This document shows positions 8,896-18,447 of a DNA stretch of 46,757 nucleotides, piece by piece. The DNA comes from Bacteroidota bacterium (GTDB taxonomy: Bacteria; Bacteroidota; Ignavibacteria; Ignavibacteriales; Ignavibacteriaceae). The first letter of the stretch is position 1, and the number at the start of each line of letters is the position of its first letter. Position numbers and translations under genes: made by a program. The stretch covers positions 1 to 46,757 of the forward strand of contig JAKBMG010000178.1 in NCBI GenBank assembly GCA_021831685.1. The letters are read 5' to 3'. Below the pieces are notes generated by a model. It searched no databases and was not told the DNA's origin. It saw nothing but the letters and a program-made list of their open reading frames with translations.

Positions 8896-9450
8896 ATGCC
8901 ATTGAAAGAAGAGTCATTAGACAATATTAAGCCGGAAGATATTAAAGTAAAGCCTGAAAAATCTTCAGTGAACTTAAAAATTTTACTTATCGGCATTCCG
9001 ATTTTTATAATTCAATTAGCTGCCGTTTATTTTATCACCGCAAACATTTTAATGAAACGGTTTGAAGGGCAGATAGCAAGCGCTAAAAAAAAAGATGTTT
9101 CAAGTGCTGTACAAACATCCAATGGACAAAATAATCAGGTTGATTTGGGAAAATTTATCTATTCAATTGATGATATTATAGTTAACCCCGCCGATACTGA
9201 TGGTAAGAGATTATTGCTCACTTCGGTCGGTTTTGATTTGCCTAAACTTGAAATGGAAAATGAATTGAAAACCAGAGAAGCAATGGTAAAGGATGCGGTT
9301 ATTTCAACGCTTTCAAGTAAAGATATTGTACAACTGGATGATTCTGCTTACAGGGATACGCTTAAGATGGAAATTACTGGTAAATTGAAAAAAACAATTC
9401 CTGACGTCACAATTAACAATATTTATTTCAGCAAATATATTCTTCAATAA
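8896..9450 (+). CDS. fliL: Flagellar basal body-associated protein FliL
   Basis: Inner-membrane protein that surrounds the stator units and supports torque. The 184 residues have a charged cytoplasmic head, one membrane helix at about 27-50 (ILLIGIPIFIIQLAAVYFIT), a linker, and a periplasmic domain (YSIDDIIVNPADTDGKRLLL, then REAMVKDAVISTLSSK). It is the first gene of a new transcription unit after the flgE terminator and lies three bases from fliM. Confidence 0.92.
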   Translation: MPLKEESLDNIKPEDIKVKPEKSSVNLKILLIGIPIFIIQLAAVYFITANILMKRFEGQIASAKKKDVSSAVQTSNGQNNQVDLGKFIYSIDDIIVNPADTDGKRLLLTSVGFDLPKLEMENELKTREAMVKDAVISTLSSKDIVQLDDSAYRDTLKMEITGKLKKTIPDVTINNIYFSKYILQ

Positions 9451-9452
9451 TT

Positions 9453-10439
9453 ATGGCTGAAGTTTTATCACAACAAGAAATAGATTTACTTCTAAACAAA
9501 GTAAAAAGCGGCGAAGAACAAAACACAGCACAAAATACTGAAAAGGAAGCGCTACTTTTTGATTTTCGTTTACCTAATAGAATTTCTAAGATTCAGCTTA
9601 GGACGATAAGAAGTTTAAACGAAACATTTGCTGAAGGTTTTGCCTCGTTTCTCGTTTCAAAACTTCAATGCATTGTTAATATGAACGTAACTTCAATTGA
9701 TCAAATTTACTATTCCGAATATATCCTTTCTGTTTCCAACCCTGCTTGTCTTTATACATTTGAAATTAGGAATACTGATATTAAAGGAATCCTAGAGCTG
9801 AATTCGGACTTAGCATTAATTTTGGTCGAAAGACTATTAGGCGGTAGTGGAACAGGCACAAAACAAGCTTCAGTTATAACTCCGATAGAGCAAAAGGTAC
9901 TTCAAGTAGTAGCTGACAGGGTGATGCTAGATTTGCGTAAGGCTTGGCAAATGGTAGATAATTATGATTTTGGGGTTGAAAGATTTGAATCGGACATTGA
10001 TTTTGCCCAAATAACTTCACAAAGTGAATCAGTTTTATTAATTACATTTGAAGTAATTATTGCTGAAAAAGCTTATATGATGAACTTGTGTTTTGCCACG
10101 TTTGCGTTTGATAAAATACTTTCAAAGTTAACTTCTCAAAATTTATCCACGGTACGGCACACAAAATATTCCGGCACAACTTCAGGCGAAATTTTGACAA
10201 ATCATCTTTACAATACTAATCTGCCTATAACAGTTGAATTCGGCACTTCCAAAATTTCTATGAAAGATATATTTGAACTTGAAAAGGGCGATATAATTAA
10301 GTTAGATACCATGGTCGGAGACGAACAAACTATCAAGGTCGGAAATAAACCGATCTTCTTTGGTCGTACGGGAGTGTTAAATAGTAAGAAAGCAATTAAA
10401 ATTACAAGAAAAATTGACTCAAACAATAAAATAGAATAG
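9453..10439 (+). CDS. fliM: Flagellar motor switch protein FliM
   Basis: Middle component of the C ring and docking site for CheY-P. The N-terminus has the conserved CheY-binding peptide LSQQEIDLLL at residues 5-14. The CheC-like middle domain follows (RTIRSLNETFAEGFASFLVS, ELNSDLALILVERLLGG), and the C-terminal SpoA domain runs from about 240 (LPITVEFGTSKISMKDIFEL). The 328 residues are normal. The intact N-peptide implies that a CheY acts on this motor even though no cheA or cheY is next to it. Confidence 0.96.
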   Translation: MAEVLSQQEIDLLLNKVKSGEEQNTAQNTEKEALLFDFRLPNRISKIQLRTIRSLNETFAEGFASFLVSKLQCIVNMNVTSIDQIYYSEYILSVSNPACLYTFEIRNTDIKGILELNSDLALILVERLLGGSGTGTKQASVITPIEQKVLQVVADRVMLDLRKAWQMVDNYDFGVERFESDIDFAQITSQSESVLLITFEVIIAEKAYMMNLCFATFAFDKILSKLTSQNLSTVRHTKYSGTTSGEILTNHLYNTNLPITVEFGTSKISMKDIFELEKGDIIKLDTMVGDEQTIKVGNKPIFFGRTGVLNSKKAIKITRKIDSNNKIE

Positions 10440-10448
10440 GCAATTGTG

Positions 10449-10874
10449 ATGGAAGATTTAAAAGAAGACGAAAATTTGTTGAATCATCAGGATTTGAATA
10501 TTGACTCGGATAGTTTTGCAACGACTGATAACCGCAATGGAAATTCCAAAGTTATAGCGGGAGTTGCAGATTTTGAAGAGTTTGACGATGCAAAAATTAG
10601 GGGTACCGGAACAAATGAAAAGTTGGATTTTCTTAAAGATCTCCAGCTAAATGTTTATATCGAACTCGGCAGAACACAAATGCAGATCAAAGAAATTTTA
10701 GAACTTGAAAGAGGTTATGTTATTGAACTTGATAAACTTGCAAGCGAGCCTGTTGATATATACGTAAATAACAAGAAAATTGCCGAGGGTGAAGTTGTTG
10801 TAATAGATAAACATTTTGGTATCCGAATAACAAATTTAAATGATGCTTCAAGCAGACTTAAAGGATTATACTAA
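10449..10874 (+). CDS. fliN: Flagellar motor switch protein FliN
   Basis: Lowest part of the C ring, built from a SpoA domain. The first 60 residues are acidic and variable; the SpoA domain is at about 65-141 (LQLNVYIELGRTQMQIKEIL, then EPVDIYVNNKKIAEGEVVVI). No phosphatase (CheC-like) domain is attached, unlike FliY. GTG at 10446 and ATG at 10449 are adjacent in-frame starts; I took the ATG. The stop overlaps the fliO start by one base. Confidence 0.94.
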   Translation: MEDLKEDENLLNHQDLNIDSDSFATTDNRNGNSKVIAGVADFEEFDDAKIRGTGTNEKLDFLKDLQLNVYIELGRTQMQIKEILELERGYVIELDKLASEPVDIYVNNKKIAEGEVVVIDKHFGIRITNLNDASSRLKGLY

Positions 10875-11215
10875 TGTCTTTTCTAGATGTTATAAAAGCA
10901 ATAATTCCCCTTTTTATAATTGTTGGATTACTTTATGGAGTTCTATTATTTGTAAAGAAGTATGGAATTACACTCAAAGGAAACAGAGCCGGCTCTATTC
11001 CTATAAATGTTTTAAGCTCTCAAATGATTATGCCTAAAAAATTTATTTCTATAGTTAAAGTCGAAGATAAATTATTAGTGCTTGGAATAAGTGAACAATC
11101 TATAACCCTGCTCAAAGAATTAGACCAGCCTGCAGAACCTCAAAAACCAGCCGGCAGCTTTGAAGAGAAAAATAATTTTTTGGATGTATTAAAAAGGAAT
11201 CTTGGACTCAGATGA
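10874..11215 (+). CDS. fliO: Flagellar export apparatus protein FliO
   Basis: Small membrane protein that helps assemble the FliP ring. The 113 residues contain one N-terminal helix (about 6-27, IKAIIPLFIIVGLLYGVLLF) followed by a cytoplasmic FliO domain (SIPINVLSSQMIMPKKFISI, then VLGISEQSITLLKEL). Sequence similarity in FliO is low, so the call leans on pattern and on its place between fliN and fliP. The stop overlaps the fliP start. Confidence 0.86.
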   Translation: MSFLDVIKAIIPLFIIVGLLYGVLLFVKKYGITLKGNRAGSIPINVLSSQMIMPKKFISIVKVEDKLLVLGISEQSITLLKELDQPAEPQKPAGSFEEKNNFLDVLKRNLGLR

Positions 11216-11970
11216 AAAAGGTAGTGTTAGTTTTTTTTATTATGTTTATAATTTTAAGCCCGGCAGTATTACATGCTCAGCAATCAACCTCGATACCCTT
11301 TCCCAAAATTGGTATAAATGTCGGTACCTCAAGCAAACCTGGAGATGTTTCTGTTACCCTGCAAATTCTTTTACTTTTAACTATACTATCATTAGCGCCC
11401 TCTATAATGATAATGACAACATCGTATCTAAGAATAATCATCGTCTTCAGTTTTCTAAAAACAGCAATGGGCACTCCCCAAATGCCTCCAAGCCAGCTTA
11501 TAGCTGGTATTTCTCTTTTCCTTACTTTTTTTGTTATGGCACCTACATGGAATAAAGTAAACGTAGAAGCCTTGAAACCATATATGAATGGTCAAATTTC
11601 TGCTGAGCAGGCTTATGACACCGGCATAGAGCCAATTAGAGATTTCATGTTCCGCAATGTAAGGAATGAAGACCTTGAATTATTTATAGGTCTTGCAAAT
11701 CTTAAAAGACCAAATGACAGGAAGGATTTACCAACCTATGTTGTAATTCCTGCTTTTGTATTAAGCGAATTACGAGCAGGTTTTATTATCGGATTTTTCC
11801 TTTTCATTCCTTTTATAATGGTAGATATGATTATCGCAAGCATTCTCATGTCAATGGGTATGATGATGCTTCCTCCGACTTTAATATCGTTACCTTTTAA
11901 GATTTTACTTTTTATTCTTGTAGACGGCTGGCATTTAGTAATCGGTTCAGTAGTAAGGAGTTTTTCTTAA
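11212..11970 (+). CDS. fliP: Flagellar export gate protein FliP
   Basis: Core of the export gate channel (FliP5Q4R1). The 252-residue protein begins with a signal peptide (about 1-23, ending VLHAQQ). The family block follows: MIMTTSYLRIIIVFSFLKTA and GTPQMPPSQLIAGISLFLTF. The C-terminal helices include VDMIIASILMSMGMMMLPP. Its start overlaps fliO by four bases and it abuts fliQ, as in most flagellar loci. Confidence 0.97.
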   Translation: MKKVVLVFFIMFIILSPAVLHAQQSTSIPFPKIGINVGTSSKPGDVSVTLQILLLLTILSLAPSIMIMTTSYLRIIIVFSFLKTAMGTPQMPPSQLIAGISLFLTFFVMAPTWNKVNVEALKPYMNGQISAEQAYDTGIEPIRDFMFRNVRNEDLELFIGLANLKRPNDRKDLPTYVVIPAFVLSELRAGFIIGFFLFIPFIMVDMIIASILMSMGMMMLPPTLISLPFKILLFILVDGWHLVIGSVVRSFS

Positions 11971-12239
11971 TGACGGAAGAGTTAATAATAGAAATCTTAA
12001 AAGAAGTATTTTATACCACCTTCATAATTTTGCTGCCAATTCTTGGCGTTTCTCTTATCGTTGGAATTACGGTCTCAATATTTCAGGCAGCCACATCCAT
12101 TCAGGAAATGACATTAACTTTTGTCCCCAAAATTTTTGCTACTGTAATAACCATAATATTTTTGATGCCGTGGATAATGGATAAAATTATAGCCTTTACC
12201 ACAAAAATGTTAACGATGTTTGTAACAGTAATAAAATGA
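11970..12239 (+). CDS. fliQ: Flagellar export gate protein FliQ
   Basis: Two-helix membrane protein wrapped around the FliP/FliR channel. The 89 residues match the family in length and pattern: LKEVFYTTFIILLPILGVSL, IVGITVSIFQAATSIQEMTL and the FVPKIFATVITIIFLMPWIM helix. The start overlaps fliP by one base and the stop overlaps fliR by four. Confidence 0.96.
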   Translation: MTEELIIEILKEVFYTTFIILLPILGVSLIVGITVSIFQAATSIQEMTLTFVPKIFATVITIIFLMPWIMDKIIAFTTKMLTMFVTVIK

Positions 12240-13012
12240 TTAACATTCCTGAATTTGATTTCATAATTGTTCTACTAATCTTTTTGAGAATATTTTCTGC
12301 TTTTGTTTCCTCGCCGGTGTATAGCCATAAAGCAGTGCCGGTTTTAATGAAGGTATTTTTATCTCTAATAATTTCCTACATAGTATTTCTGACGATAGAC
12401 AAATCCAAAATTGTAGTTGAGACAAATCTAGGATGGTTATTTACCAATGCTATGACTGAAATTTTCACTGGTCTTGTGATTGGTTTTATGTTAAATTTTG
12501 TTTTCCATGGAATTTCTTTTGCGGGCTCTTTAATAGGTTTTAATATGGGTTTGTCGATGGCTGAAGCTCTCAATCCTGTTGATGGTTTTAGCAATAATGT
12601 AATCGGAAACCTCCTTTCGATGGCTTCCCTAATACTCTTTATCTTGATAAACGGGCACTTATACGTAATAAGCGGATTGTTTTATTCCTTCTCAATTGTT
12701 CACTTAGGAAAAAATACTTTTACTGATCCGGTCTATCAATTATTGATTCGATATTCAGCCGGCATTTTTATAATTGCGGTAAAAATTGCTTCGCCGTTTA
12801 TTGTTTCCTATTTCCTTGTTTATATTGCCGAAGGAATAATGGCGAGAGTTATTCCTCAGATGCAGGTATTTTTTGTCTCGCAGCCAATAATGCTGGGTCT
12901 TGGGTTTGTACTTCTTGCAACCCTTGTCCCTATTTACTTTTATGTAATAAAATTCTTATTAAGAGGTTACGAAGATAATCTTGTTTCCTTAATTAAGGCG
13001 ATGGGGCAATAA
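12236..13012 (+). CDS. fliR: Flagellar export gate protein FliR
   Basis: Single-copy plug-side subunit of the export channel with about six membrane helices in 258 residues. Family blocks seen are LLIFLRIFSAFVSSPVYSHK at the start, GLVIGFMLNFVFHGISFAGS near residue 80, and IPQMQVFFVSQPIMLGLGF near 205, ending in a cytoplasmic tail. The overlapping start with fliQ and direct abutment with flhB suggest coupled translation. Confidence 0.96.
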   Translation: MINIPEFDFIIVLLIFLRIFSAFVSSPVYSHKAVPVLMKVFLSLIISYIVFLTIDKSKIVVETNLGWLFTNAMTEIFTGLVIGFMLNFVFHGISFAGSLIGFNMGLSMAEALNPVDGFSNNVIGNLLSMASLILFILINGHLYVISGLFYSFSIVHLGKNTFTDPVYQLLIRYSAGIFIIAVKIASPFIVSYFLVYIAEGIMARVIPQMQVFFVSQPIMLGLGFVLLATLVPIYFYVIKFLLRGYEDNLVSLIKAMGQ

Positions 13013-14098
13013 ATGGCTGAAGTTGACGGTCAAGAAAAAACCGAACAAGCTTCCGGTAAACGGCTAAACGAGGGCAGGGACAATGGAAGAGTAGCAAAAA
13101 GCAGTGAAATAAATTCCTTTGCTATCTTTTCTGCGGGCATGTTAATGATTTTTTTTACTCAGCATTATATGAGTAAACAAATTTCAGATATGACGATTAA
13201 CGCTTTTAATTCTCTAGATGTTCATAATATCAACCAAGAAACTTTTACTTACATAATTAAAGATACTATTCTAACTTTCCTCCTTACCGTAGCCCCCATT
13301 TTAGGAGTATTGTTCGTAGTTGCACTTGTGGCTGGTATCGGACAAGTCGGCTTCCACTTTAGTTTTAAGGCGCTAATGCCGAAATTTGAAAAATTTAATC
13401 CGTTTACCGGCATAAAAAAAATCTTAATTTCAACAAGATCTCTTATTGAAGTCGTAAAATCGTTAATAAAGCTTGCTATTATCGGTGGACTTACATATTC
13501 CATACTATCTCAATTTGTACTTAATTCAGAAACTCTTGTAGAGTTATCAATTCCTCAAATTCTTTCATACATGATAGAAGCTGCATACACTTTAATTTGG
13601 AAACTTGCATTGGCTTATTTCTTAATTGCAGCGATCGATTTTGTATATCAGAAGATAAAATACAAAAAGGAAATGATGATGACCAAACAGGAAGTAAAGG
13701 AGGAGAACAAACAAACGGAAGGCGATCCTCAGATAAAATCAAGGATACGTAAAGTGCAATTTCAAGCTGCCAAAAATCGGATGATGCAAAAAGTTCCCAA
13801 AGCAGACGTTGTGATTACTAACCCGACGCACTATGCAATCGCTTTGAAATATGATATGTCAAAAAATGTTGCACCAAAAGTTTTGGCTAAAGGTGTAGAT
13901 GAATTGGCTCAGAGAATAAAACAAATAGCAATAGAAAATAGTGTGCCTCTGCATGAGGATCGTGAGTTGGCAAGAGCTTTGTATAGAATTTGCGATGTGG
14001 GAGATGAAATTCCGTCAACGCTTTTTAAGGCCGTGGCACAAGTTTTGGCGTATGTTTATCAACTGAAGAATAATAAGAAAAGAAAACTTATTGCGTAA
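13013..14098 (+). CDS. flhB: Flagellar export switch protein FlhB
   Basis: Substrate-specificity switch of the export gate, with four membrane helices and a self-cleaving cytoplasmic domain. The N-terminus EKTEQASGKRLNEGRDNGRV is typical. The autocleavage motif NPTH is intact at residues 270-273 (VVITNPTHYAIALKYD), followed by the conserved LAKGVDELAQRIKQIA and VPLHEDRELARALY. The 361 residues are normal. FliK, encoded upstream, is expected to trigger its switch. Confidence 0.97.
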   Translation: MAEVDGQEKTEQASGKRLNEGRDNGRVAKSSEINSFAIFSAGMLMIFFTQHYMSKQISDMTINAFNSLDVHNINQETFTYIIKDTILTFLLTVAPILGVLFVVALVAGIGQVGFHFSFKALMPKFEKFNPFTGIKKILISTRSLIEVVKSLIKLAIIGGLTYSILSQFVLNSETLVELSIPQILSYMIEAAYTLIWKLALAYFLIAAIDFVYQKIKYKKEMMMTKQEVKEENKQTEGDPQIKSRIRKVQFQAAKNRMMQKVPKADVVITNPTHYAIALKYDMSKNVAPKVLAKGVDELAQRIKQIAIENSVPLHEDRELARALYRICDVGDEIPSTLFKAVAQVLAYVYQLKNNKKRKLIA

Positions 14099-16147
14099 AT
14101 GAAAAACATTGGAAAAAATACCGACATCATTTTAGCCTTTGCATTAATTTTTATGCTGGGGTTAATGATTATTCCACTTCCGGCTTATCTGCTTGATTTT
14201 TTTCTTGCATTGAACATAACTTTGTCCGTTTTAATACTTATTGTTTCTCTATATATTCAGTCCCCTTTAGACATTTCGATTTTTCCCGGATTGCTATTAG
14301 TCCTTACTCTTTTTAGGCTTTCGCTTAATATCAGTTCGGCAAGATTAATTTTGCTTGACGGATATGCCGGAAAAGTAATTGATACATTCGGCGCATTCGT
14401 AGTGGGAGGAAATTATGTTGTCGGCTTTATAATTTTCATAATCCTGGTAGTAATCCAATTTATTGTAATTATAAAAGGATCGGGAAGAATATCGGAAGTT
14501 GCAGCTCGTTTTACCCTTGATGCAATGCCAGGCAAGCAAATGGCGATTGATGCCGATTTGAATACCGGTTTGATTAACGAATCGGAAGCGAGGCAAAGAA
14601 GAGAATCCATCGCAAGAGAAGCGGAATTTTACGGAGCAATGGATGGCGCAAGTAAATTTGTAAAAGGAGATGCCATTGCAGCGCTTCTTATAAATGTGAT
14701 AAATATAATAGGAGGGTTTATAATAGGTATAGCTTCCAAGGGTATGTCTTTTACGGATGCCATTCATACTTATACAATTTTAACAATCGGGGATGGTCTC
14801 GTTTCTCAAATTCCCGCATTGTTAATAGCAACCTCAGCAGGTTTAGTTGTAACAAGAAGTGCTGCCGGTACTGCACTTGATAAGCAAATGAAAACCCAAT
14901 TACTTTCAAACCCGCGTGTCTTAGGAACAGTTTCCGGAGCGATAGGCCTTTTTGCTTTGATACCAGGCATGCCTGCAATTCCATTTCTTTTGCTTAGCAC
15001 GCTTTTAGGAACACGCGCTTTTCTTACAAAGAAAAGCCAGGGAAATTCTACCGATTCCGCAGAAGCGCAAGTTACAGAGGTTGAACCGGGTGAAGAAAAG
15101 GTTGAGCAGTACTTGCAAGTCGATCCTGTCGAAATTGAAATTGGTTACGGACTAATAAATCTTGTTGATGAAAAACAAGGAGGAAACTTATTTCAAAAAA
15201 TATCTTCTACAAGAAAATATATAGCTCTGGAATATGGAGTATTAATTCCTCCTGTACGTGTTAGGGATAATTTACAACTTGAACCGAACGAATATATAAT
15301 TAAAATTAAAGGAAATATAGTTGCATCTTATGAAATATACACCGATAGATTCCTTGCTATGAATCCTGGAAATATTATTGAACCTTTAAATGGAATTCCG
15401 ACAAAAGACCCTGCGTTTAATCTATCCGGCTTTTGGGTTACGCGGGAAGAAAAAGATAAAGCCGAGCTTTTAGAATATACCGTAGTAGATAGTATTTCGG
15501 TATTATCGACGCATCTTCAAGAAACATTAAAGAAAAACTTCGATAAGATTTTGACAAGGCAAGCTGTAAAACAACTCTTAGAAAACTTAAAGAAGGAATA
15601 CCCGGCAGTAATCGAAGACATAAATTCTGATGCATTATCGCTCGGCACAATTCAAAAAGTGCTCCAGAATTTATTAAAAGAATTAATCCCGATTAAAGAC
15701 CTGGTTCAAGTGTTGGAAGCTTTGATTGATTATTCAAAGGTAACGAAAAATATTGATGTGCTTACTGAGTATGTAAGACATGCAATGGGTGAAACAATTG
15801 CAAACTTGTATAAAGATAATAACGGCATCATTCATGCTATTTCGCTTGGTGAAGAAATAGAATCGTTTATTACGAAAGCTCTGCAAAATCAAAAAGAAGC
15901 GGTGCAAACACTTGGATTAACCCCGGTAGTTTTACGCGAGCTAAATAATAGAATTCAAAACTTTGTAGAAAAGTTTAAGATGCTTGGTTATATTCCTATA
16001 GTAATTACATCTGCTACTATCAGACCATATTTTTACAGGCTTATTAACGCAAGCTTCCCCGATGTTGTTATCCTTTCATATTCAGAGCTTCCTTCTCATA
16101 TGGAAATTGAGTTCATTGAAAAATTAGAGGTAATTAATGCAAATTAA
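14099..16147 (+). CDS. flhA: Flagellar export gate protein FlhA
   Basis: Large nonameric export-gate subunit that couples proton flow to export. The first 310 residues hold about eight membrane helices. The FHIPEP-family block is in the loop after helix four (AARFTLDAMPGKQMAIDADL, then INESEARQRRESIAREAEFY). A long cytoplasmic domain receives chaperone-substrate pairs. Length 682 is normal. The flhF ATG lies inside its 3' end in another frame (11-base overlap). Confidence 0.97.
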   Translation: MKNIGKNTDIILAFALIFMLGLMIIPLPAYLLDFFLALNITLSVLILIVSLYIQSPLDISIFPGLLLVLTLFRLSLNISSARLILLDGYAGKVIDTFGAFVVGGNYVVGFIIFIILVVIQFIVIIKGSGRISEVAARFTLDAMPGKQMAIDADLNTGLINESEARQRRESIAREAEFYGAMDGASKFVKGDAIAALLINVINIIGGFIIGIASKGMSFTDAIHTYTILTIGDGLVSQIPALLIATSAGLVVTRSAAGTALDKQMKTQLLSNPRVLGTVSGAIGLFALIPGMPAIPFLLLSTLLGTRAFLTKKSQGNSTDSAEAQVTEVEPGEEKVEQYLQVDPVEIEIGYGLINLVDEKQGGNLFQKISSTRKYIALEYGVLIPPVRVRDNLQLEPNEYIIKIKGNIVASYEIYTDRFLAMNPGNIIEPLNGIPTKDPAFNLSGFWVTREEKDKAELLEYTVVDSISVLSTHLQETLKKNFDKILTRQAVKQLLENLKKEYPAVIEDINSDALSLGTIQKVLQNLLKELIPIKDLVQVLEALIDYSKVTKNIDVLTEYVRHAMGETIANLYKDNNGIIHAISLGEEIESFITKALQNQKEAVQTLGLTPVVLRELNNRIQNFVEKFKMLGYIPIVITSATIRPYFYRLINASFPDVVILSYSELPSHMEIEFIEKLEVINAN

Positions 16148-17273
16148 AAAATATTTGGCACCAACTTTAAAACAAGCTTCAGCTCAGATGAAAGAAGAGT
16201 TGGGCGGTGATGCAGTGATTTTAGGGACGAGGGTAATTTCGGGCGAAGACAAATATGGCTCAAAAAAAATGTTTGAAATTACTGCGGGTTTTGAAGAAGA
16301 AATCATTTTTGAAAATACAGGAAATTACGGGAAGAGTTTAAAGACAACTGCAAAGGAGAGTTTTTCTGATGAACTAAAAAAGTTATCCGATAAAATTTTC
16401 ATTAATCCTTCGTCAAACAATAATTTTCCTTCGGAATTCGGGGAAAAATTAAAACAGTCCCAGATTAAAAAAACGTCAACAAACATTCATCAAAAAGAGC
16501 TAAAGGAAATTATTGACACATTGTATCACCACGAAGTTCAGAAGCGTGTTTTAACATCGGTTATAAATCAACTAAAAAAGTTTGACGGATTTTTAGAGCC
16601 TTCAAATATGGAAAGCTATGTTTTATCAAGCATTTCTTCGATGATTCCAACCTATAATTTTGAAGTCAATAAAAATAAAAAGCCTAAGAAAGTTGCATTG
16701 GTTGGTCCTACCGGAGTCGGGAAAACAACTTGCATAGCTAAGCTGGCGGTTATTTCTAAAATACTTCACAACTTAAATGTTGGACTGATTTCAATCGACA
16801 CATACAGGTTAGGAGCTATAGACCAGCTTAGAATATTTTCTGAAGTCAGCAATATTGATATGCTGGTTGCCTATGAGCCATCCGATATTCCTCATCTAAT
16901 GAATTCATTTAAAAATAAGGATATAGTTTTTATTGACACAGCCGGTAGAAGTCAAAAAAATATTGAACATCTAACAAAGGCAAAAGAATTTTTGACCGCG
17001 GGTAAAGTTGATGAAACTTATCTTGTCTTAAGTGCGACAGGCACGTCAAAAAATCTTTTTGATGTTGCTGAGAAATTTAAATTGTTCGATTATAATTCGG
17101 TTATTTTTACAAAAATTGATGAGGCTGTATCCTATGGGAATATTTTAAATATTGTGACAAAATTTGATGTCCCCGTCTCCTTTTTGACTAATGGTCAGGT
17201 AATTCCAGATGATATAATCTCTGCTGATCCGGAATTCATTTCTAAGATGATTTATACAGGAAAAATAAATTAA
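16137..17273 (+). CDS. flhF: Flagellar placement SRP-like GTPase FlhF
   Basis: GTPase that decides where a flagellum is built. The N-terminal B domain starts MQIKKYLAPTLKQASAQMKE. The NG domain has P-loop GPTGVGKTT from residue 190, then IDTYRLGAIDQLRIF and G3 DTAGRSQKN. The 378 residues are normal. It is followed directly by its partner FlhG, sharing one base with the FlhG start, so the pair is co-produced. Confidence 0.95.
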   Translation: MQIKKYLAPTLKQASAQMKEELGGDAVILGTRVISGEDKYGSKKMFEITAGFEEEIIFENTGNYGKSLKTTAKESFSDELKKLSDKIFINPSSNNNFPSEFGEKLKQSQIKKTSTNIHQKELKEIIDTLYHHEVQKRVLTSVINQLKKFDGFLEPSNMESYVLSSISSMIPTYNFEVNKNKKPKKVALVGPTGVGKTTCIAKLAVISKILHNLNVGLISIDTYRLGAIDQLRIFSEVSNIDMLVAYEPSDIPHLMNSFKNKDIVFIDTAGRSQKNIEHLTKAKEFLTAGKVDETYLVLSATGTSKNLFDVAEKFKLFDYNSVIFTKIDEAVSYGNILNIVTKFDVPVSFLTNGQVIPDDIISADPEFISKMIYTGKIN

Positions 17274-18121
17274 TGACCGGTCAAGCCGAAAGAGTATTTG
17301 AACTGGAAAGTTTAAAGAACAACGAAGCTTTAAGATATTCCTCAAAAATTGTCGCTTTTACATCGGGCAAAGGAGGGACAGGCAAAACATTTATTTCGGT
17401 TAGCCTTGCTTATGCAATTTCAAGATTGAATAAAAAAGTCTTATTTATTGATTTAGATTCCAACCTTTCTAACGCCAATATTATGCTAAATGTTGTTGCA
17501 GGTAAAACACTATATGATTTCTTTACCGGAAGAAGCTTACTTCATGAATTAATTACCAAATACGAACCTAATTTACATTTTATTTTTGGCGACTCTGGAA
17601 AATCGGATTACCCAAAACCAAAAGCCGAATTTGTCGGTCAACTATTTAATCAAATAAGAGCTCTTCAGAACGATTATGATATTGTTTTGTTGGATACCGG
17701 TGCGGGTGCAGGAGAAGACGTTATATCGGTATTATTAAATGCTGATAAAAATATATTAGTTACTACCCCCGAACCGACAGCCGTAATGGACGCTTATGTA
17801 ATTATAAAATTTTTAAGCAGTCGTAATTATTCTGGCGAAAAAATGGTGATTATAAATAAGTGTGTTGATCGTAACGACGGAGAGGTTACTTTTAATAATC
17901 TTTCCCTGGCAGCAAATCATTTCTTAAAGGAGAAAATAGATCTGCTGGGCGAAATTAAATATGACAACACAATAAGTAAAACAATTAAAGCCCAAGAACT
18001 ATTTATAAAAAAGTATCAGCGGACAGAAGCAAGTCTTCAAATCTTAAAGACAGCTAAAAGACTTTCTGAAATCATTCAAGTGGCTAATATTCACCATCCT
18101 AACAAAAAATCATTTCTGTAA
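17273..18121 (+). CDS. flhG: MinD-like flagellar number regulator FlhG (YlxH/FleN)
   Basis: ParA/MinD-family ATPase that limits flagellar number and stimulates FlhF. The deviant Walker A is KGGTGKT at 33-39, with FIDLDSNLSNANIML and LLDTGAGAGEDVISVL as switch regions. In the family an N-terminal DQAxxLR-like helix activates FlhF; here it reads GQAERVF, only partly matching. It ends the fliL operon; no terminator is evident in the 96 bases that follow. Confidence 0.92.
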   Translation: MTGQAERVFELESLKNNEALRYSSKIVAFTSGKGGTGKTFISVSLAYAISRLNKKVLFIDLDSNLSNANIMLNVVAGKTLYDFFTGRSLLHELITKYEPNLHFIFGDSGKSDYPKPKAEFVGQLFNQIRALQNDYDIVLLDTGAGAGEDVISVLLNADKNILVTTPEPTAVMDAYVIIKFLSSRNYSGEKMVIINKCVDRNDGEVTFNNLSLAANHFLKEKIDLLGEIKYDNTISKTIKAQELFIKKYQRTEASLQILKTAKRLSEIIQVANIHHPNKKSFL

Positions 18122-18217
18122 ACATCATTTTTATGTCTATTTTAGCCCTATTACTAAGCTAAATTAAAGGCTTATGCTGGTATAGAATTTGAGTTTTCAT
18201 AACAAAATATAAGATGT

Positions 18218-18442
18218 ATGAATAAAATAATACTACAGCTTGGAATGTTGGCCTTTTTTCTTTCGGTAATCTTTTTTAGCCGGATGGGTTTACCGATTAC
18301 GGAATTATTTTTTAAGTCATTTGTGGTTTTTGTCGCTACTACTGTTATGCTTAGTATTATAATTATGGCATTTATAAAAGCAATAAATAAGACTTCATTC
18401 GAGAAGAAAAGAGATATAACAAAAAACATTAATGGGAAATAA
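18218..18442 (+). CDS. Small two-helix membrane protein, unknown
   Basis: A 74-residue protein that I do not recognise. It has two hydrophobic helices (about 5-22 and 31-53) and a basic tail (KTSFEKKRDITKNINGK), predicting both ends on the cytoplasmic side. It lies between flhG and fliA in the same direction, five bases before fliA. Codon use and position support a real gene. Short membrane proteins occur at this position in other flagellar loci, but I cannot name a family. Confidence 0.6.
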   Translation: MNKIILQLGMLAFFLSVIFFSRMGLPITELFFKSFVVFVATTVMLSIIIMAFIKAINKTSFEKKRDITKNINGK

Positions 18443-18447
18443 TTCAA

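Noticed and set aside
10840-11037. 65-residue frame across fliN/fliO
   Set aside because: Overlaps fliO in another frame with no homology; Cys/Trp-rich shadow translation.
11277-11474. Minus-strand and alternative-frame ORFs inside the flagellar genes
   Set aside because: They mirror well-conserved genes on the plus strand, lack motifs and ribosome sites, and have compositions expected of shadow frames.
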